Below, in pieces: positions 16,587-25,184 of a stretch of 38,528 bases of DNA. The notes below the pieces were generated by a model, which worked only from the letters and a program-made list of their open reading frames with translations, was not told the DNA's origin and did not search any database. Positions within the stretch are counted from its first letter, which is position 1, and every line of letters begins with the position of its first letter. The translations under genes were made by a program, and so were the position numbers. Location of the stretch: positions 1-38,528 of the forward strand of contig JAQSWF010000002.1 in NCBI GenBank assembly GCA_029266775.1. Direction: 5' to 3'. This DNA comes from Pseudonocardia sp. (GTDB lineage: Bacteria > Actinomycetota > Actinomycetes > Mycobacteriales > Pseudonocardiaceae).

Positions 16587-18341
16587 TCAGGACGATTCGG
16601 GACCGCGGGGGTCGTCGCGCCGAACGTCGGCGGCCTCGGCCGGCACGACCACCGGGAGGGCACTCGCAGCCTGCGTCTCCAGCGGGCTCGGCCGCTCGGC
16701 CGCTCGCTGCGCCTCCACACCCGACTGCGTGCGCAGCGGCACCTCCTTCATCATCAGCACCGCGAACAGCCCGATCACGAGCACGGCGGCGGCGCTGACG
16801 AACACGGTCGACATCGACGACGCGAAGCCCTCCAGGATCGGTCGCGCGAGCACGGGCTCGACCGACGACAGGAACGACGAGTCGTCCAGGTTCGGCGCGG
16901 TGCCGCCCGCCACGGCGTCGATCACCGGGCGGTTCGCCGGGTCGGCCAGCACGGCAGGGTTGCGCAGGGCCGCCTGGAACGCGGGATCCGTCGCGGCCGC
17001 GCGGAAGCTCTCGACGATCCGCCCCGGCAGCGCGCCGAACAGGATCGACAGGAACACCGCCGTGCCGAGCGTGCCGCCCATCTGCCGGAAGAACGTCGCC
17101 GACGCCGTCGCGACGCCCATGTCCTTGGGCGGCATCGCGTTCTGCACGGCGAGCGTGAGGGGTTGCATGTTTCCGCCGAGCCCCCAGCCGATCACCAGCA
17201 TGACCAGCGCCGTCTGCCAGTAGGGCGTGTCCACGCCGACCAGGGACAGCGCACCGATCCCGACGATCATTAACGACAGCCCGATGATCGGCCAGACCTT
17301 GTACCGGCCCGTGCGGGAGATGAACTGCCCGGAGAACACCGACATCGACATGATGCCGAGCACCAGCGGCAACGTCTGCAGGCCCGCCTCCGTGGGCGAC
17401 GACCCCTTGACGATCTGCAGGTAGAGCGGCAGCAGCGCGAGCGCACCGAACATGCCCATGCCCGCGACGAACACCGCGACAGAACCCCACGCGAACACGC
17501 CGGTGCGGAAGAACCGCAGGGGGAGCAGGGCGTCGTCCCCGATACGTCGCTCGGCGAGCAGGAACAGCACGACGCCGACGACGCCGATCGTGTAGCAGGC
17601 CACGGCACGGGTGGAGTCCCAGCCCCAGGCACGGCCCTGCTCCGCGACGATGAGCAGCGGCACGAGACCGGTGGCGAGCGCCAGCGCGCCGGGCCAGTCG
17701 ATGCGGTGCTCCCGGCGGATGTGCGGGATGTTGAGGACCTTGCTGACGACGGCAAGCGCGGCGATCCCGAGCGGCACGTTGATCAGGAACACCCAGCGCC
17801 AGCCGTCGACGCCGAGCAGCTGGTCGTGGCCCGCGAAGAAGCCGCCCGCGACGGGCCCCAGGACGCTGGACGTCCCGAAGACCGCGACGAAGTAACCCTG
17901 GTAGCGAGCGCGCTCGCGGGGCGCCACGATGTCGCCGATGATCGTCAGCGCGAGCGAGAACAGGCCGCCCGCGCCGAGCCCCTGGATCGCGCGGAAGGCC
18001 GCCAGCTGGTACATCGACGTCGCGAGGGTGCAGGCGACCGAGCCGACGACGAAGATCGCGATCGCCGTGAGGAACAGCGGCTTGCGGCCGTAGAGGTCGC
18101 TGAGCTTGCCGTAGAGGGGGGTCGAGATCGTGCCGGTGATCAAGTACGCGGTGGTGGCCCAGGCCTGCAGGCTCAGCCCGCCGAGGTCGTCGGCGATGGT
18201 GCGGATGGACGTCGCGACGATCGTCTGGTCGAGCGCGGCGAGGAACATGCCGATCATGAGGCCGGTGAAGATCGTCAGGATCTGCCGGTGGGTGAGCAGG
18301 GCGGGCTGTGCGGTGGCCGGCGGAGCGGCGGGCGCGGACAT
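16587..18341 (-). CDS. DHA2-family MFS multidrug efflux transporter
   Basis: 584 aa, about 14 membrane segments (EmrB/QacA type). MFS motif A is YGKLSDLYGRKPLF. DQTIVATSIRTIADDLGG is the typical first-helix motif of the family (FLAALDQTIV). The motif C region is SSVLGPVAGGFFA. Hydrophilic C-terminus from about 535. ATG 18341 has GAGGAGAA six bases upstream and lies 11 bases past the marR stop, so marR and this gene form one operon. Drug or antibiotic-like compounds exported by proton antiport are expected from the family; the substrate cannot be read from sequence. Confidence 0.93.
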   Translation of the reverse strand: MSAPAAPPATAQPALLTHRQILTIFTGLMIGMFLAALDQTIVATSIRTIADDLGGLSLQAWATTAYLITGTISTPLYGKLSDLYGRKPLFLTAIAIFVVGSVACTLATSMYQLAAFRAIQGLGAGGLFSLALTIIGDIVAPRERARYQGYFVAVFGTSSVLGPVAGGFFAGHDQLLGVDGWRWVFLINVPLGIAALAVVSKVLNIPHIRREHRIDWPGALALATGLVPLLIVAEQGRAWGWDSTRAVACYTIGVVGVVLFLLAERRIGDDALLPLRFFRTGVFAWGSVAVFVAGMGMFGALALLPLYLQIVKGSSPTEAGLQTLPLVLGIMSMSVFSGQFISRTGRYKVWPIIGLSLMIVGIGALSLVGVDTPYWQTALVMLVIGWGLGGNMQPLTLAVQNAMPPKDMGVATASATFFRQMGGTLGTAVFLSILFGALPGRIVESFRAAATDPAFQAALRNPAVLADPANRPVIDAVAGGTAPNLDDSSFLSSVEPVLARPILEGFASSMSTVFVSAAAVLVIGLFAVLMMKEVPLRTQSGVEAQRAAERPSPLETQAASALPVVVPAEAADVRRDDPRGPESS

Positions 18342-18352
18342 CCGGGTTCTCC

Positions 18353-18856
18353 TCAGCGCCGGACCGGCATGACCGGCTCGGCGCGCAGCTTGCTTTTCGA
18401 TGACCGCTCGAAGTCGTCGGTGAAGCGGGTGAGCAGCCGGGCGAACCGGCGGCGGTCGTCGTCGGACCAGCCGGCGGTCAGCTCGGCGATGCGGCGGTGG
18501 CGCAGCTGCCGGTTCTCGTCGAACACGCGGCGGCCCTCGTCGGTGGCGACGAGAAGCGTGGCCCGGCCGTCGACCGGGTCGGCCACGCGCTCGACGAGGC
18601 CGAGGCGCACGAGGTGCGCGACCTGGCGGCTCACGGTCGACGGGTCGGAGTGCACGGCGTCGGCCAGCGCGCTCGCGCGGCACGCCCCGTCCTTGACGAG
18701 GTGCACGAGCAGCAGATAGGTGGCGCGGTCCACCGCATCGGGGTGCTCGGCGTGGTAGCGCGCCTGCATGCGCTCGATCAGCCGGACGAGGCGGACCAGC
18801 TGGCTGCCGATCTCGTCGGCCGTGCTGTCCTCCTGCGGCTCGTCGGGGGTTGCCAT
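18353..18856 (-). CDS. MarR-family transcriptional regulator
   Basis: 167 aa. Winged helix: DRATYLLLVHLVKDGACRAS, then the recognition helix ALADAVHSDPSTVSRQVAHL and wing VERVADPVDGRATLLVATDEG, flanked by dimerisation helices. ATG 18856 has GGGGAGGT at about 5-6 bases; the upstream in-frame codons of the track overlap the promoter. A perfect palindrome sits 24 bases before the start, so autorepression with release by a ligand is likely, controlling itself and the efflux gene. Confidence 0.93.
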   Translation of the reverse strand: MATPDEPQEDSTADEIGSQLVRLVRLIERMQARYHAEHPDAVDRATYLLLVHLVKDGACRASALADAVHSDPSTVSRQVAHLVRLGLVERVADPVDGRATLLVATDEGRRVFDENRQLRHRRIAELTAGWSDDDRRRFARLLTRFTDDFERSSKSKLRAEPVMPVRR

Positions 18857-18872
18857 GCCGACCTCCCCGTCT

Positions 18873-18900
18873 TGCATACGTTGCATGGCCCATGCAACAA
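18873..18900 (-). promoter_or_regulatory. Candidate marR promoter
   Basis: Minus-strand TTGTTG (18900-18895) and TATGCA (18878-18873) separated by 16 bases, upstream of the marR ribosome-binding site. The spacer is almost entirely the MarR palindrome. Confidence 0.45.
18880..18898. promoter_or_regulatory. Probable MarR operator palindrome
   Basis: GTTGCATGGCCCATGCAAC: 8-bp perfect arms with a 3-base centre. Typical size for a MarR dimer site and placed between candidate -35 and -10 boxes of marR. Confidence 0.75.
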
Positions 18901-18940
18901 GATGTCCCAAGCAAGTATGCCGGAACGAGCCGACGGCCGC

Positions 18941-19192
18941 TCAGCCGGCCGCGAGCGAGCCGATGAAGGCCCTTCCGGCAGGCGTGAGCCGGGCGCGGTC
19001 GATCGCGGGCCCGTCCGGAGGCACGATGAGCCCGGCACCGATGAGGCGGTGCACGGTTGCGGAGTCAGCGCAGCTCAAGCCGTCGATGATCAGGACCGGC
19101 TCGCAGCCCGCCCGCAACTCGCATCGCCCGTTCGCCACGGCGCGCAGCACCGCCCGGTCCCGCCCACAGACCCCCGACTCGATGCCAGACAT
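18941..19192 (-). CDS. Small winged-helix-like hypothetical protein
   Basis: 83 aa from ATG 19192, supported by GGAGGGG with good spacing. RAVLRAVANGRCELRAG, then CADSATVHRLIGAGLIVPP and RARLTPAGRAFI, resembles a single winged-helix unit (helix, helix-turn-helix, wing ending in LTPAG) of the kind seen in MarR-like repressors. Three cysteines (SGVCGRD, GRCEL, AGCEP), with a fourth in SCADS, could bind metal. I do not recognise a named family. It is in the same direction as marR, 84 bases from it, but marR has its own promoter. Confidence 0.65.
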   Translation of the reverse strand: MSGIESGVCGRDRAVLRAVANGRCELRAGCEPVLIIDGLSCADSATVHRLIGAGLIVPPDGPAIDRARLTPAGRAFIGSLAAG

Positions 19193-19286
19193 CACATCCC
19201 CCTCCGGCGCATCTCCCCCCTTGTCGCCGGTATGAGACGTGGTGATCCGCACGTCACCGCATCGAAACGTTGTTTTGGCCGTTCGG

Positions 19287-20204
19287 TTATGTCGGTCGCA
19301 GACCCCAGGACCCCGTCCAGGACTCCGCGGGCGCGAGCATGATCAGGCCGGTGCCGGAGTTCAGCGCGTCGGGCGGGCACGTCATGGGCTCGACCGCGAT
19401 GGCTCGGCCACGACCGGGGTGGTCGTCCGGAGTGAACACCTGCACCCATCCGAAGGCGGGTTCGGCCCACAGCTCGAGCCCGCCCGCGGGCCCGAGCAGG
19501 CGATGGCGCACGAGGTGGTCGCCGTCCGCGGGCGCACACCCGCCGAACGCATTGTCGAGGACGAGGTCCTTGACGGGACGGCCGTTGCGGAAATCGTCGT
19601 CGCCGGTGACGGGGCGGGCCGGCCCCGCCGGCAGGCCGCCGTCGAGCGGCAGGGCGGTCGACGCGGCGAGCACGAGCGTGCACTCGTCGGTGGCGACCTC
19701 GCCGACGCGGAGGTAGGGGTGGGCGCCGATCCCGAACGGCACGGCGTTGGCGCCGAGGTTCTCCACGGTGTAGGTGACGGTGAGACCGGCGTCGGCGGCG
19801 ACGGCGTACCGGACCCGCACCGCCAGCGGCACCGGCCACCCGGACTGGACGGCGATCCGGGCACCGAGCGTGATGGCGTGATCCGCGCGCTCGACGACGT
19901 CGAAGAACGTGAAGCGGACGAGCCCGTGGATGGCGTTGCCACGCGCGGGCTCGGTCAGCGCGAGCTGCTGGGTCGCGCCGTCCCAGTTCCACCGGCCACC
20001 GGCGGTGCGGTTCGGCCAGGGGACGAGCAGCGTGCCCGACCCTTGCGGGGGCCGGACGTTGAGGTCGAACGTCTCGACGTAGGGCAGCCCGGCGGCGGTG
20101 AAGCTCCGCAACCCGGCGCCCACCTCCGTCACGACCGCGTCGATGTCGCCGGCAGAAATCTGGAACTGCTCGCCGGTGGGCGGCAGGGGCGCAGCGGTGG
20201 GCAC
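19287..20204 (-). CDS. Aldose 1-epimerase (galactose mutarotase family)
   Basis: 305 aa beta-sandwich enzyme interconverting alpha and beta anomers of aldohexoses. Conserved parts: LLVPWPNRTAGGRWNWDG near the N-terminus, GNAIHGLVR (substrate His), PFGIGAHPYLRVG (catalytic His), and the late AIAVEPMTCPPDALNSG with the catalytic glutamate. This is the actinobacterial galM-like subgroup. Start GTG 20204 has no clear ribosome-binding site. No sugar transport or kinase genes are next to it, so its sugar is unknown. Confidence 0.9.
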   Translation of the reverse strand: MPTAAPLPPTGEQFQISAGDIDAVVTEVGAGLRSFTAAGLPYVETFDLNVRPPQGSGTLLVPWPNRTAGGRWNWDGATQQLALTEPARGNAIHGLVRFTFFDVVERADHAITLGARIAVQSGWPVPLAVRVRYAVAADAGLTVTYTVENLGANAVPFGIGAHPYLRVGEVATDECTLVLAASTALPLDGGLPAGPARPVTGDDDFRNGRPVKDLVLDNAFGGCAPADGDHLVRHRLLGPAGGLELWAEPAFGWVQVFTPDDHPGRGRAIAVEPMTCPPDALNSGTGLIMLAPAESWTGSWGLRPT

Positions 20205-20259
20205 CTCGGGAGGTTAACGCGTGTCTGTGGATCGACGTCGCAGCGGAACGACGGGGCGA

Positions 20260-20829
20260 CTACTCGAGATCGGTGCGCGCGAGGTCGATCAGCGCAGGCC
20301 CGTCGCCGTGCCGGTAGTCGGCGGGCCGGGCGAAGAGCGCGCCGCTGCCGCGGTACTCGACGGGCTCGATGCGCACCATCTCGAAGCCGAGGTTCTTGTA
20401 GTAGAGGTGCAAGGCACCGTTGGTCTGCCAGGCGTCGAGGCGGAGCCACTTCCGCTCGCCTGCCTCGGCTCGTTCGGCCGCCCAGTCCAACATGGCCGAT
20501 CCGAGACCGACTCCTCTGTCGCTGCGGGCGACCGCCATCCGGTGGACGTAGAGCGCCGCGGCGCGATCGTCCTCGTCGCGCCAGAAGTCCGTGTCGGCGA
20601 ACTCGTCGAGCCTGATCGTGGCGCCCAGGGCTGCGTCGCGCTCCACGACGAACAGCGTCTCGGCGGCGAGGTCGGTCTCCACGTGTGCGCGCTGCCGCTT
20701 GCGGTTGTTGCCCTGCCACTGGTCGAGGCGGCGCTCCTTCAGCCACGCGATCGTCTCGTCGAGCAAGGCCATGATCGGCTCGACGTCGGCGTCGGCAGCC
20801 TGACGAATGGCGTATCGAGCCAGGTTCAC
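20260..20829 (-). CDS. GNAT-family N-acetyltransferase
   Basis: 189 aa. Acetyl-CoA loop R-G-x-G-x-G/A in VARSDRGVGLGSAMLDWAAE at about 110; LRLDAWQTNGALHLYYKNLGF is the typical C-terminal beta-bulge region. N-terminus VNLARYAIRQAADADVEPI is the first GNAT strand. GTG 20829 overlaps the stop of the UTRA gene (GTGA), so the two are cotranslated. The acceptor substrate cannot be inferred. Confidence 0.9.
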   Translation of the reverse strand: MNLARYAIRQAADADVEPIMALLDETIAWLKERRLDQWQGNNRKRQRAHVETDLAAETLFVVERDAALGATIRLDEFADTDFWRDEDDRAAALYVHRMAVARSDRGVGLGSAMLDWAAERAEAGERKWLRLDAWQTNGALHLYYKNLGFEMVRIEPVEYRGSGALFARPADYRHGDGPALIDLARTDLE

Positions 20830-21374
20830 GCGGACAGCTCCGCGTCGTGGTCGGGGTGCATGCGATCGAACGTGATCACGTTGCGGTCGCCGGGAAGGAC
20901 GGCACGCACCATCCGGACCGCCCGGTCGTCGCGGGTGAAGCCGGTGATGATGTGCTCGGCCACGGGCGTCCCCGGCGGAATGCGGAGCCGCTCCACCTCG
21001 GGGGGTCGCGGCATCCGGACCCACACCTCGTCGAGTGCCCGCACCTGGGCGAACCCGTGGTCGGCGAGCACCTGGTTCACGCCTCGGGGGATGTCGTCTG
21101 CCGACATGACTTCAGTGCCTTCGGCGACGTCGCGGGGGTAGTAGCTGTCGTTGAGCTGGAACGGCTCCCGGTCAAGCAGTCGGAGCCGGCTGCGCAGCAC
21201 CACGAACTCGCCTTGTGCCACCCCGAGCCGACGCGCCACATCCTCGGGCGCCGGGATCATCGAGACGTCGATCCGCTGCGACGGGTTGCGCCCCTCGGCG
21301 GTGCCTGCCCTCGTGAACGAGTCCACATCGGCCGTCAGCTTCTTGCGCTGGAAGTCGTCCTGGGGGCGGTACAT
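20826..21374 (-). CDS. UTRA-domain protein, GntR/HutC regulator lacking its DNA-binding domain
   Basis: 182 aa that match only the ligand-binding UTRA half of HutC-type GntR regulators: FVVLRSRLRLLDREPFQLNDSYYP, GVNQVLADHGFAQVRALDEVWVRMP, GTPVAEHIITGFTRDDRAVRMV. Full-length proteins carry about 70 residues of winged helix before this. Here the ATG at 21374 (MYRPQDDFQRKK) is the first start in frame; upstream the frame stays open without a start codon but encodes no recognisable helix-turn-helix. Only 115 bp separate it from the next gene. It is therefore a truncated regulator or a stand-alone ligand sensor coupled to the GNAT gene. Confidence 0.8.
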   Translation of the reverse strand: MYRPQDDFQRKKLTADVDSFTRAGTAEGRNPSQRIDVSMIPAPEDVARRLGVAQGEFVVLRSRLRLLDREPFQLNDSYYPRDVAEGTEVMSADDIPRGVNQVLADHGFAQVRALDEVWVRMPRPPEVERLRIPPGTPVAEHIITGFTRDDRAVRMVRAVLPGDRNVITFDRMHPDHDAELSA

Positions 21375-21489
21375 GAAGTGTCGGAACTTGCCGCCGGAGG
21401 TTGTCGGCCGGGTGCGACGACCCCGACTGCCCGCGGCGGCGACGACGGCCCTGACCCGCCCTGACCCGCCTGCTGCCGTTGCAGGAAAG

Positions 21490-21879
21490 TTAGTTCGCGT
21501 CGGCGCCCGTGACCTGCTCTTCCAGGCGGTCCGCGGTCTCGACGACGAGCCGGAAGGGCCGGTCGAAGCCGACCAGCGCGGCGTCGTCCAGCGGGACCGA
21601 ATGGCGGAACATGGTCACGCCGTCGACAGCGACGACCCCGCCCACGACCGACTGCCCGGCCAAGGTCAGCAGCTCGTCGAGGTTGGCGTCGTCGACCCGG
21701 CAGATCGGCGAGGCGATCTGGGCCCACGGCTCCCCGTCCACGCCGATCACCCGCCGCACGACGACGAGCTGGGTCCGGTCGCCGCTGGTCGGCAGGTTGA
21801 ACCAGAGCTCACCGTCGGCCTGGCGCATCACCTCGTAGCGCACCCGCACGTACGAGACCAGGTCGTCCCAGCCGGCCAC
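21490..21879 (-). CDS. YbjN/T3SS-chaperone-like conserved hypothetical protein
   Basis: 129 aa: (M)AGWDDLVSYVRVRYEVM, then LWFNLPTSGDRTQLVVVRRV, PWAQIASPICRVDDANLDELL, VVGGVVAVDGVTMFRHSVPL, ending ETADRLEEQVTGAD. The pattern (hydrophobic strand pairs around a QLV-V core, SPI, RHSVPL) resembles the YbjN / type III chaperone-like fold widespread in actinobacteria; this is from memory of the pattern. GTG 21879 has GGAGGC five bases upstream. Function unknown. Confidence 0.75.
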   Translation of the reverse strand: MAGWDDLVSYVRVRYEVMRQADGELWFNLPTSGDRTQLVVVRRVIGVDGEPWAQIASPICRVDDANLDELLTLAGQSVVGGVVAVDGVTMFRHSVPLDDAALVGFDRPFRLVVETADRLEEQVTGADAN

Positions 21880-21958
21880 GGCGCCTCCGTCCCTGAGCAG
21901 TGCCGGGACCGTACCGCGTGAGACGGGCGGCTCCCGGTCGGGCTGCGCTCCGCGCAGG

Positions 21959-23422
21959 TCAGGCAGCCCGGTACGGGGTCAGCAGCTGGTCGACCGGCGC
22001 GTGGTCGTCGGTGAGGACGTCGGCGTCGCCGGACAGCAGACGGACGGCGTCGGGGCCGAGAACCGATCCCGGCTCGCCCCGGGCAGCGGCCCGGACCTCC
22101 ATGGCGTCGAGGTCGAGCGGGTGGTCCGACGCCACGAGCACGGCGTTGCCCCCGCCGCCCGGCGCGAGCTGGTCCGGACGGACGAGCAGGGCGACATGGG
22201 GGAAGCGGTCGGCCACTGTCGCGGCCTCGGCGGCGAGGAGTCGCCGCGGGTCGTTGTCGATCACGTTGAGCACGTACACGCCGCCGGGCCGCAGGACGCG
22301 GCGCATGCCGTCGACGAACTCGGCCGTCGCCAGCGGCCACGGCACGGACCGCGCGCCGAAGGCGTCGCCGACGACGAGGTCCGCCGAGCCGGCGGGCAGG
22401 TCGCCGACAGTGGTGCGGGCGTCGCCGACCCTCAGCTCCATACCGGGGATCGCGTCGGCGCGCAGGTCACGACGAGCGAGCTCGACGACGCCGCGGTCGA
22501 CCTCGAGCACGGTCGAGCGCGTGCCGGGGCGGGTAGCGGCGAGCCAACGGGGCATCGTGAAGCCGCCACCGCCGAGGTGCACGGCGGCCAGGGGCGCCCC
22601 TGCCGGGAAGGTCGCGTCGACGGCGTCGGCGAACCGGCGGGTGTAGGCGAACTCGAGGTGCGCGGGGTCGGCGAGATCGACGTAGGAGTGGCGCAGGTCG
22701 TCGAGCACCAGCACGCGACCGCTCGGCCGCGCGGGATCGATCTCGACCCGCGCGCAGTAGTAGACGGTGTCGACGTCGCAACGCCCGGGCACGGCGACGA
22801 GCGCGAGGCTCAGCACGACGGCGGCGGTGACTGCGCCGGTGGTGGCGCGACGTGGACGCGCCGCGGCGACGACCGGGGCCAGGAGCAGGCACGCGGCGGC
22901 GGTCACCAGGAGGATCGCGCTCACCGGCAGGAACGTGACCAGCACGAACCCGGTGAGGAACGTGCCGGCGAGCGAGCCGAGCGTGCCGGCCGCCGACAGC
23001 GAGCCGACGACGGTGCCGGCGCGCGAGACGTCGGAGAGCCGTGCACGCGTGACTGCAGGGGTGACCATCGCCAGGGCCGTGACCGCGATGAGAGTGGAGG
23101 CCGCGACCAGCAGCAGGGCCGCCGCGGGCCCGGCGCCGAGCACGGGCCCGAGCAGGCGCACGAGCGGGCGGACGCCGAGCACGCCGAGGCCTCCGACCAG
23201 CAGGGCGCCGGCGGCGACCTGGCGGGGCGGCAGCACGTCCGCCCACCGCCCGCCGAGCGCGGCGCCCGCCGCGATCCCGGCGAGGGCGACGCCGATGACG
23301 GCGGTGGTCGACTCGAGGGTGAGCCCCACGTAGGGGGCAACGAGGCGGGTGGCGAGCGTCTCGACCACGAGGATCGCCGCGCCGCTCACGAGCACGACGA
23401 TCCGGGCGAACAGGGCGCTCAC
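21959..23422 (-). CDS. Membrane-fused spermidine synthase-like protein
   Basis: 487 aa. The first about 205 residues contain roughly seven hydrophobic spans (FARIVVLVSGAAILVVETLA onward); the rest is a soluble class I methyltransferase-fold domain of the polyamine synthase family: AAVHLGGGGFTMPRWLA (the nucleotide-binding glycine loop), STVLEVDRGVVELAR, LRVGDARTTV and ADLVVGDAFGA. The catalytic Asp usual in true spermidine synthases is in the region DAFGARSVP, but the flanking residues differ, so polyamine synthesis is unproven. GTG 23422 has AGGATGG upstream. Divergent from the beta-helix gene. Confidence 0.88.
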   Translation of the reverse strand: MSALFARIVVLVSGAAILVVETLATRLVAPYVGLTLESTTAVIGVALAGIAAGAALGGRWADVLPPRQVAAGALLVGGLGVLGVRPLVRLLGPVLGAGPAAALLLVAASTLIAVTALAMVTPAVTRARLSDVSRAGTVVGSLSAAGTLGSLAGTFLTGFVLVTFLPVSAILLVTAAACLLLAPVVAAARPRRATTGAVTAAVVLSLALVAVPGRCDVDTVYYCARVEIDPARPSGRVLVLDDLRHSYVDLADPAHLEFAYTRRFADAVDATFPAGAPLAAVHLGGGGFTMPRWLAATRPGTRSTVLEVDRGVVELARRDLRADAIPGMELRVGDARTTVGDLPAGSADLVVGDAFGARSVPWPLATAEFVDGMRRVLRPGGVYVLNVIDNDPRRLLAAEAATVADRFPHVALLVRPDQLAPGGGGNAVLVASDHPLDLDAMEVRAAARGEPGSVLGPDAVRLLSGDADVLTDDHAPVDQLLTPYRAA

Positions 23423-23611
23423 CCGTCCATCCTGCCCTGCTGCGGCGGACGCGGACGTGCCAGCACGAGCGTTGAGGGCCCTGCCGAGCGGTAGTGGCCC
23501 CGATGGGACGCTGACCGAGCGAAACCGGCCGATTGTCCCGTTCGACCGCGAAGGGCACCGGCGACCGCGTACCGTCAGTCCGGTCCCGCACCGACCTCCG
23601 GGGGCACCAGC

Positions 23612-24861
23612 GTGAGAGACACCAGCCCGTCGAATCGGCGCCCCGCTCGCCGGCTCCTCGCCACGGTGGCGGCGGTCGCCGCGCTGCTCGGCGTCGTCCC
23701 TCGTCCGCGGTCGCGTCCACGGCGCAGGCGCGCGTCGCGGTCGCCGCCCTGAGCCCCAGCGCCGTCTCCCTGCTGGCGGCCGGCTTCCCGGAGAAGGCAG
23801 AGGTCCGGTTCGAGCTGACAGGCCCCGAGTGCGCGCTGGAGCGCACGGTGGTCGCCGAGGCCGCGACGGTCCGCGTCGACTTCGACGCGGCGCCGGGCTG
23901 TTCGGGCATCACCGTCGCGACGGCGGCGTCGGAGACGCTGTCCGCGTCCACGTCGTTCGTGTTCACCGCGCCGCCGCCGCGTCCGGCCGAACCGCAGCCC
24001 GGCCCCGCGCCGGCGCCCGAGTCCGAGGTCAAGGCGGCCGGCCTGCAGCCGATCACGTCCACGTGCACCGTCGAGGCGGAGGGCGGGCAGGTCCCGGACG
24101 CCAAGCCCGGCGACGTCGTGTGCTTCAGCGGCACGCTCCCGGACCGGCTGCAGATCCGCCAGGGTGGCACGGACGGCGCGCCGATCACCTACTCGGGCCG
24201 GGGGACGGCGACCGTTCCCGGGATCACCGTCCGCGCGGACCACATCGTCGTCGAGGGGTTCGTCTCGAAGGGCGCGAAGGACAATGGCCTCTACGTGGTC
24301 GGCGACCACATCGCGCTCCGCAGCAACGACATCTCCGAGGTGTACATCGGCGACGACGACGTCGACGCAATCCGCTTCTTTGGCGACAACATCACCATCG
24401 CCCACAACTACGCCCACGACATCTGGGCGAACCCCTCGAAGAACCGCAGGCCGCACACCGACTGCATGCAGACCTACGCCCACTCCGAGCCGGCGAGCTC
24501 GAACATCGTCATCGAGGCCAACCGCTGCACGAGCCCCCAGTTTCGGCAGTGCCTCATGGCCGAGGGCCCGCGCGACTTCGAAGACGGGGCGTCGGGCGTC
24601 GGCCGCAGCGCGAACTGGCTCGTCACCGGCAACTACTTCGAGTGCCACGCCGATGCGCAGACGGTTGCGCTGCAGGATATTCACGACGTGACGTTCACGA
24701 GGAACGACTTCCAGGGCACCGGCAACAAGGCCATTGCGCTGCAGAAGGACGCCACCGGTGCGACCGTGGCGGGCGACAACGTCAAGGGGTCGGGCTACAA
24801 GCAGTTGGTGGAGATCGACCACTCGTCGGCCCGCAAGGGCTACCGCGGCCCGGACGCCTGA
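23612..24861 (+). CDS. Secreted right-handed beta-helix protein, signal peptide frame-shifted
   Basis: A GTG at 23612 opens a good signal peptide, MRDTSPSNRRPARRLLATVA, followed by AVAALLGVV, but in a different frame from the mature protein. Adding one C to the CCC run at 23698-23700 joins it to PSSAVASTAQARVAV. The mature part has an N-terminal domain, a Pro-rich linker (PPPRPAEPQPGPAPAPESE), then parallel beta-helix repeats: DHIVVEGFVSKGAKDNGLYV, DHIALRSNDISEVYIG, DNITIAHNYAHDIW, NIVIEANRCTSPQF, NWLVTGNYFECHA, DVTFTRNDFQG. Similar folds occur in polysaccharide lyases and glycan-binding proteins; no catalytic set is clear. The ORF track starts at TTG 23533, which is a wrong-frame lead. It ends two bases from nirD, convergent. 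Either an error in the sequence or a recent inactivating deletion. Confidence 0.78.
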
Positions 24862-24863
24862 GC

Positions 24864-25184
24864 TCAACCGCACTCGACGACGATCTCTCCCGCCTCCTCC
24901 CGGACCGTGTAGGTGCGGACGGCGTAGTCGCCGTTGTGGCACGAGCCGTCCGCCAGAGAGAACGCGTAGGAGTGCAGCGGGCAGACGACCTTCGTCGGAT
25001 CGGTCTGCCCGTCGGCCAGCGGGCCTCCCGCGTGCGGGCAGACCGCGTCCGTCGCCCGCAGCTCGCCGGAGCGCAGCCGGAACACCGCCACCTGCATGTC
25101 GCCGACCGCGTACGCGCGGGACCCACCGGGCGGCAGGTCCGCCGCCGCGGCGACCCGGTGTCCGGTCACCTCCCCGGTCGTCAT
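24864..25184 (-). CDS. nirD: Nitrite reductase small subunit NirD (Rieske protein)
   Basis: 106 aa. The Rieske [2Fe-2S] ligands are Cys49-x-His51 in DAVCPHAGGPLADG and Cys68-x2-His71 in VVCPLHSYAFSLADG. NirD is the small partner of NADH-dependent assimilatory nitrite reductase NirB. ATG 25184 overlaps the nirB stop (ATGA), so the two subunits are cotranslated. The track's 406-aa frame runs upstream over nirB and is a shadow. Length matches the family (about 105-115 aa). Confidence 0.95.
   Translation of the reverse strand: MTTGEVTGHRVAAAADLPPGGSRAYAVGDMQVAVFRLRSGELRATDAVCPHAGGPLADGQTDPTKVVCPLHSYAFSLADGSCHNGDYAVRTYTVREEAGEIVVECG

Noticed and set aside
23533-24861. 442-aa ORF from TTG 23533 as the true beta-helix gene start
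   Set aside because: Its first 50 residues are an out-of-frame reading of a good signal peptide; the one-base frameshift explains the data better.
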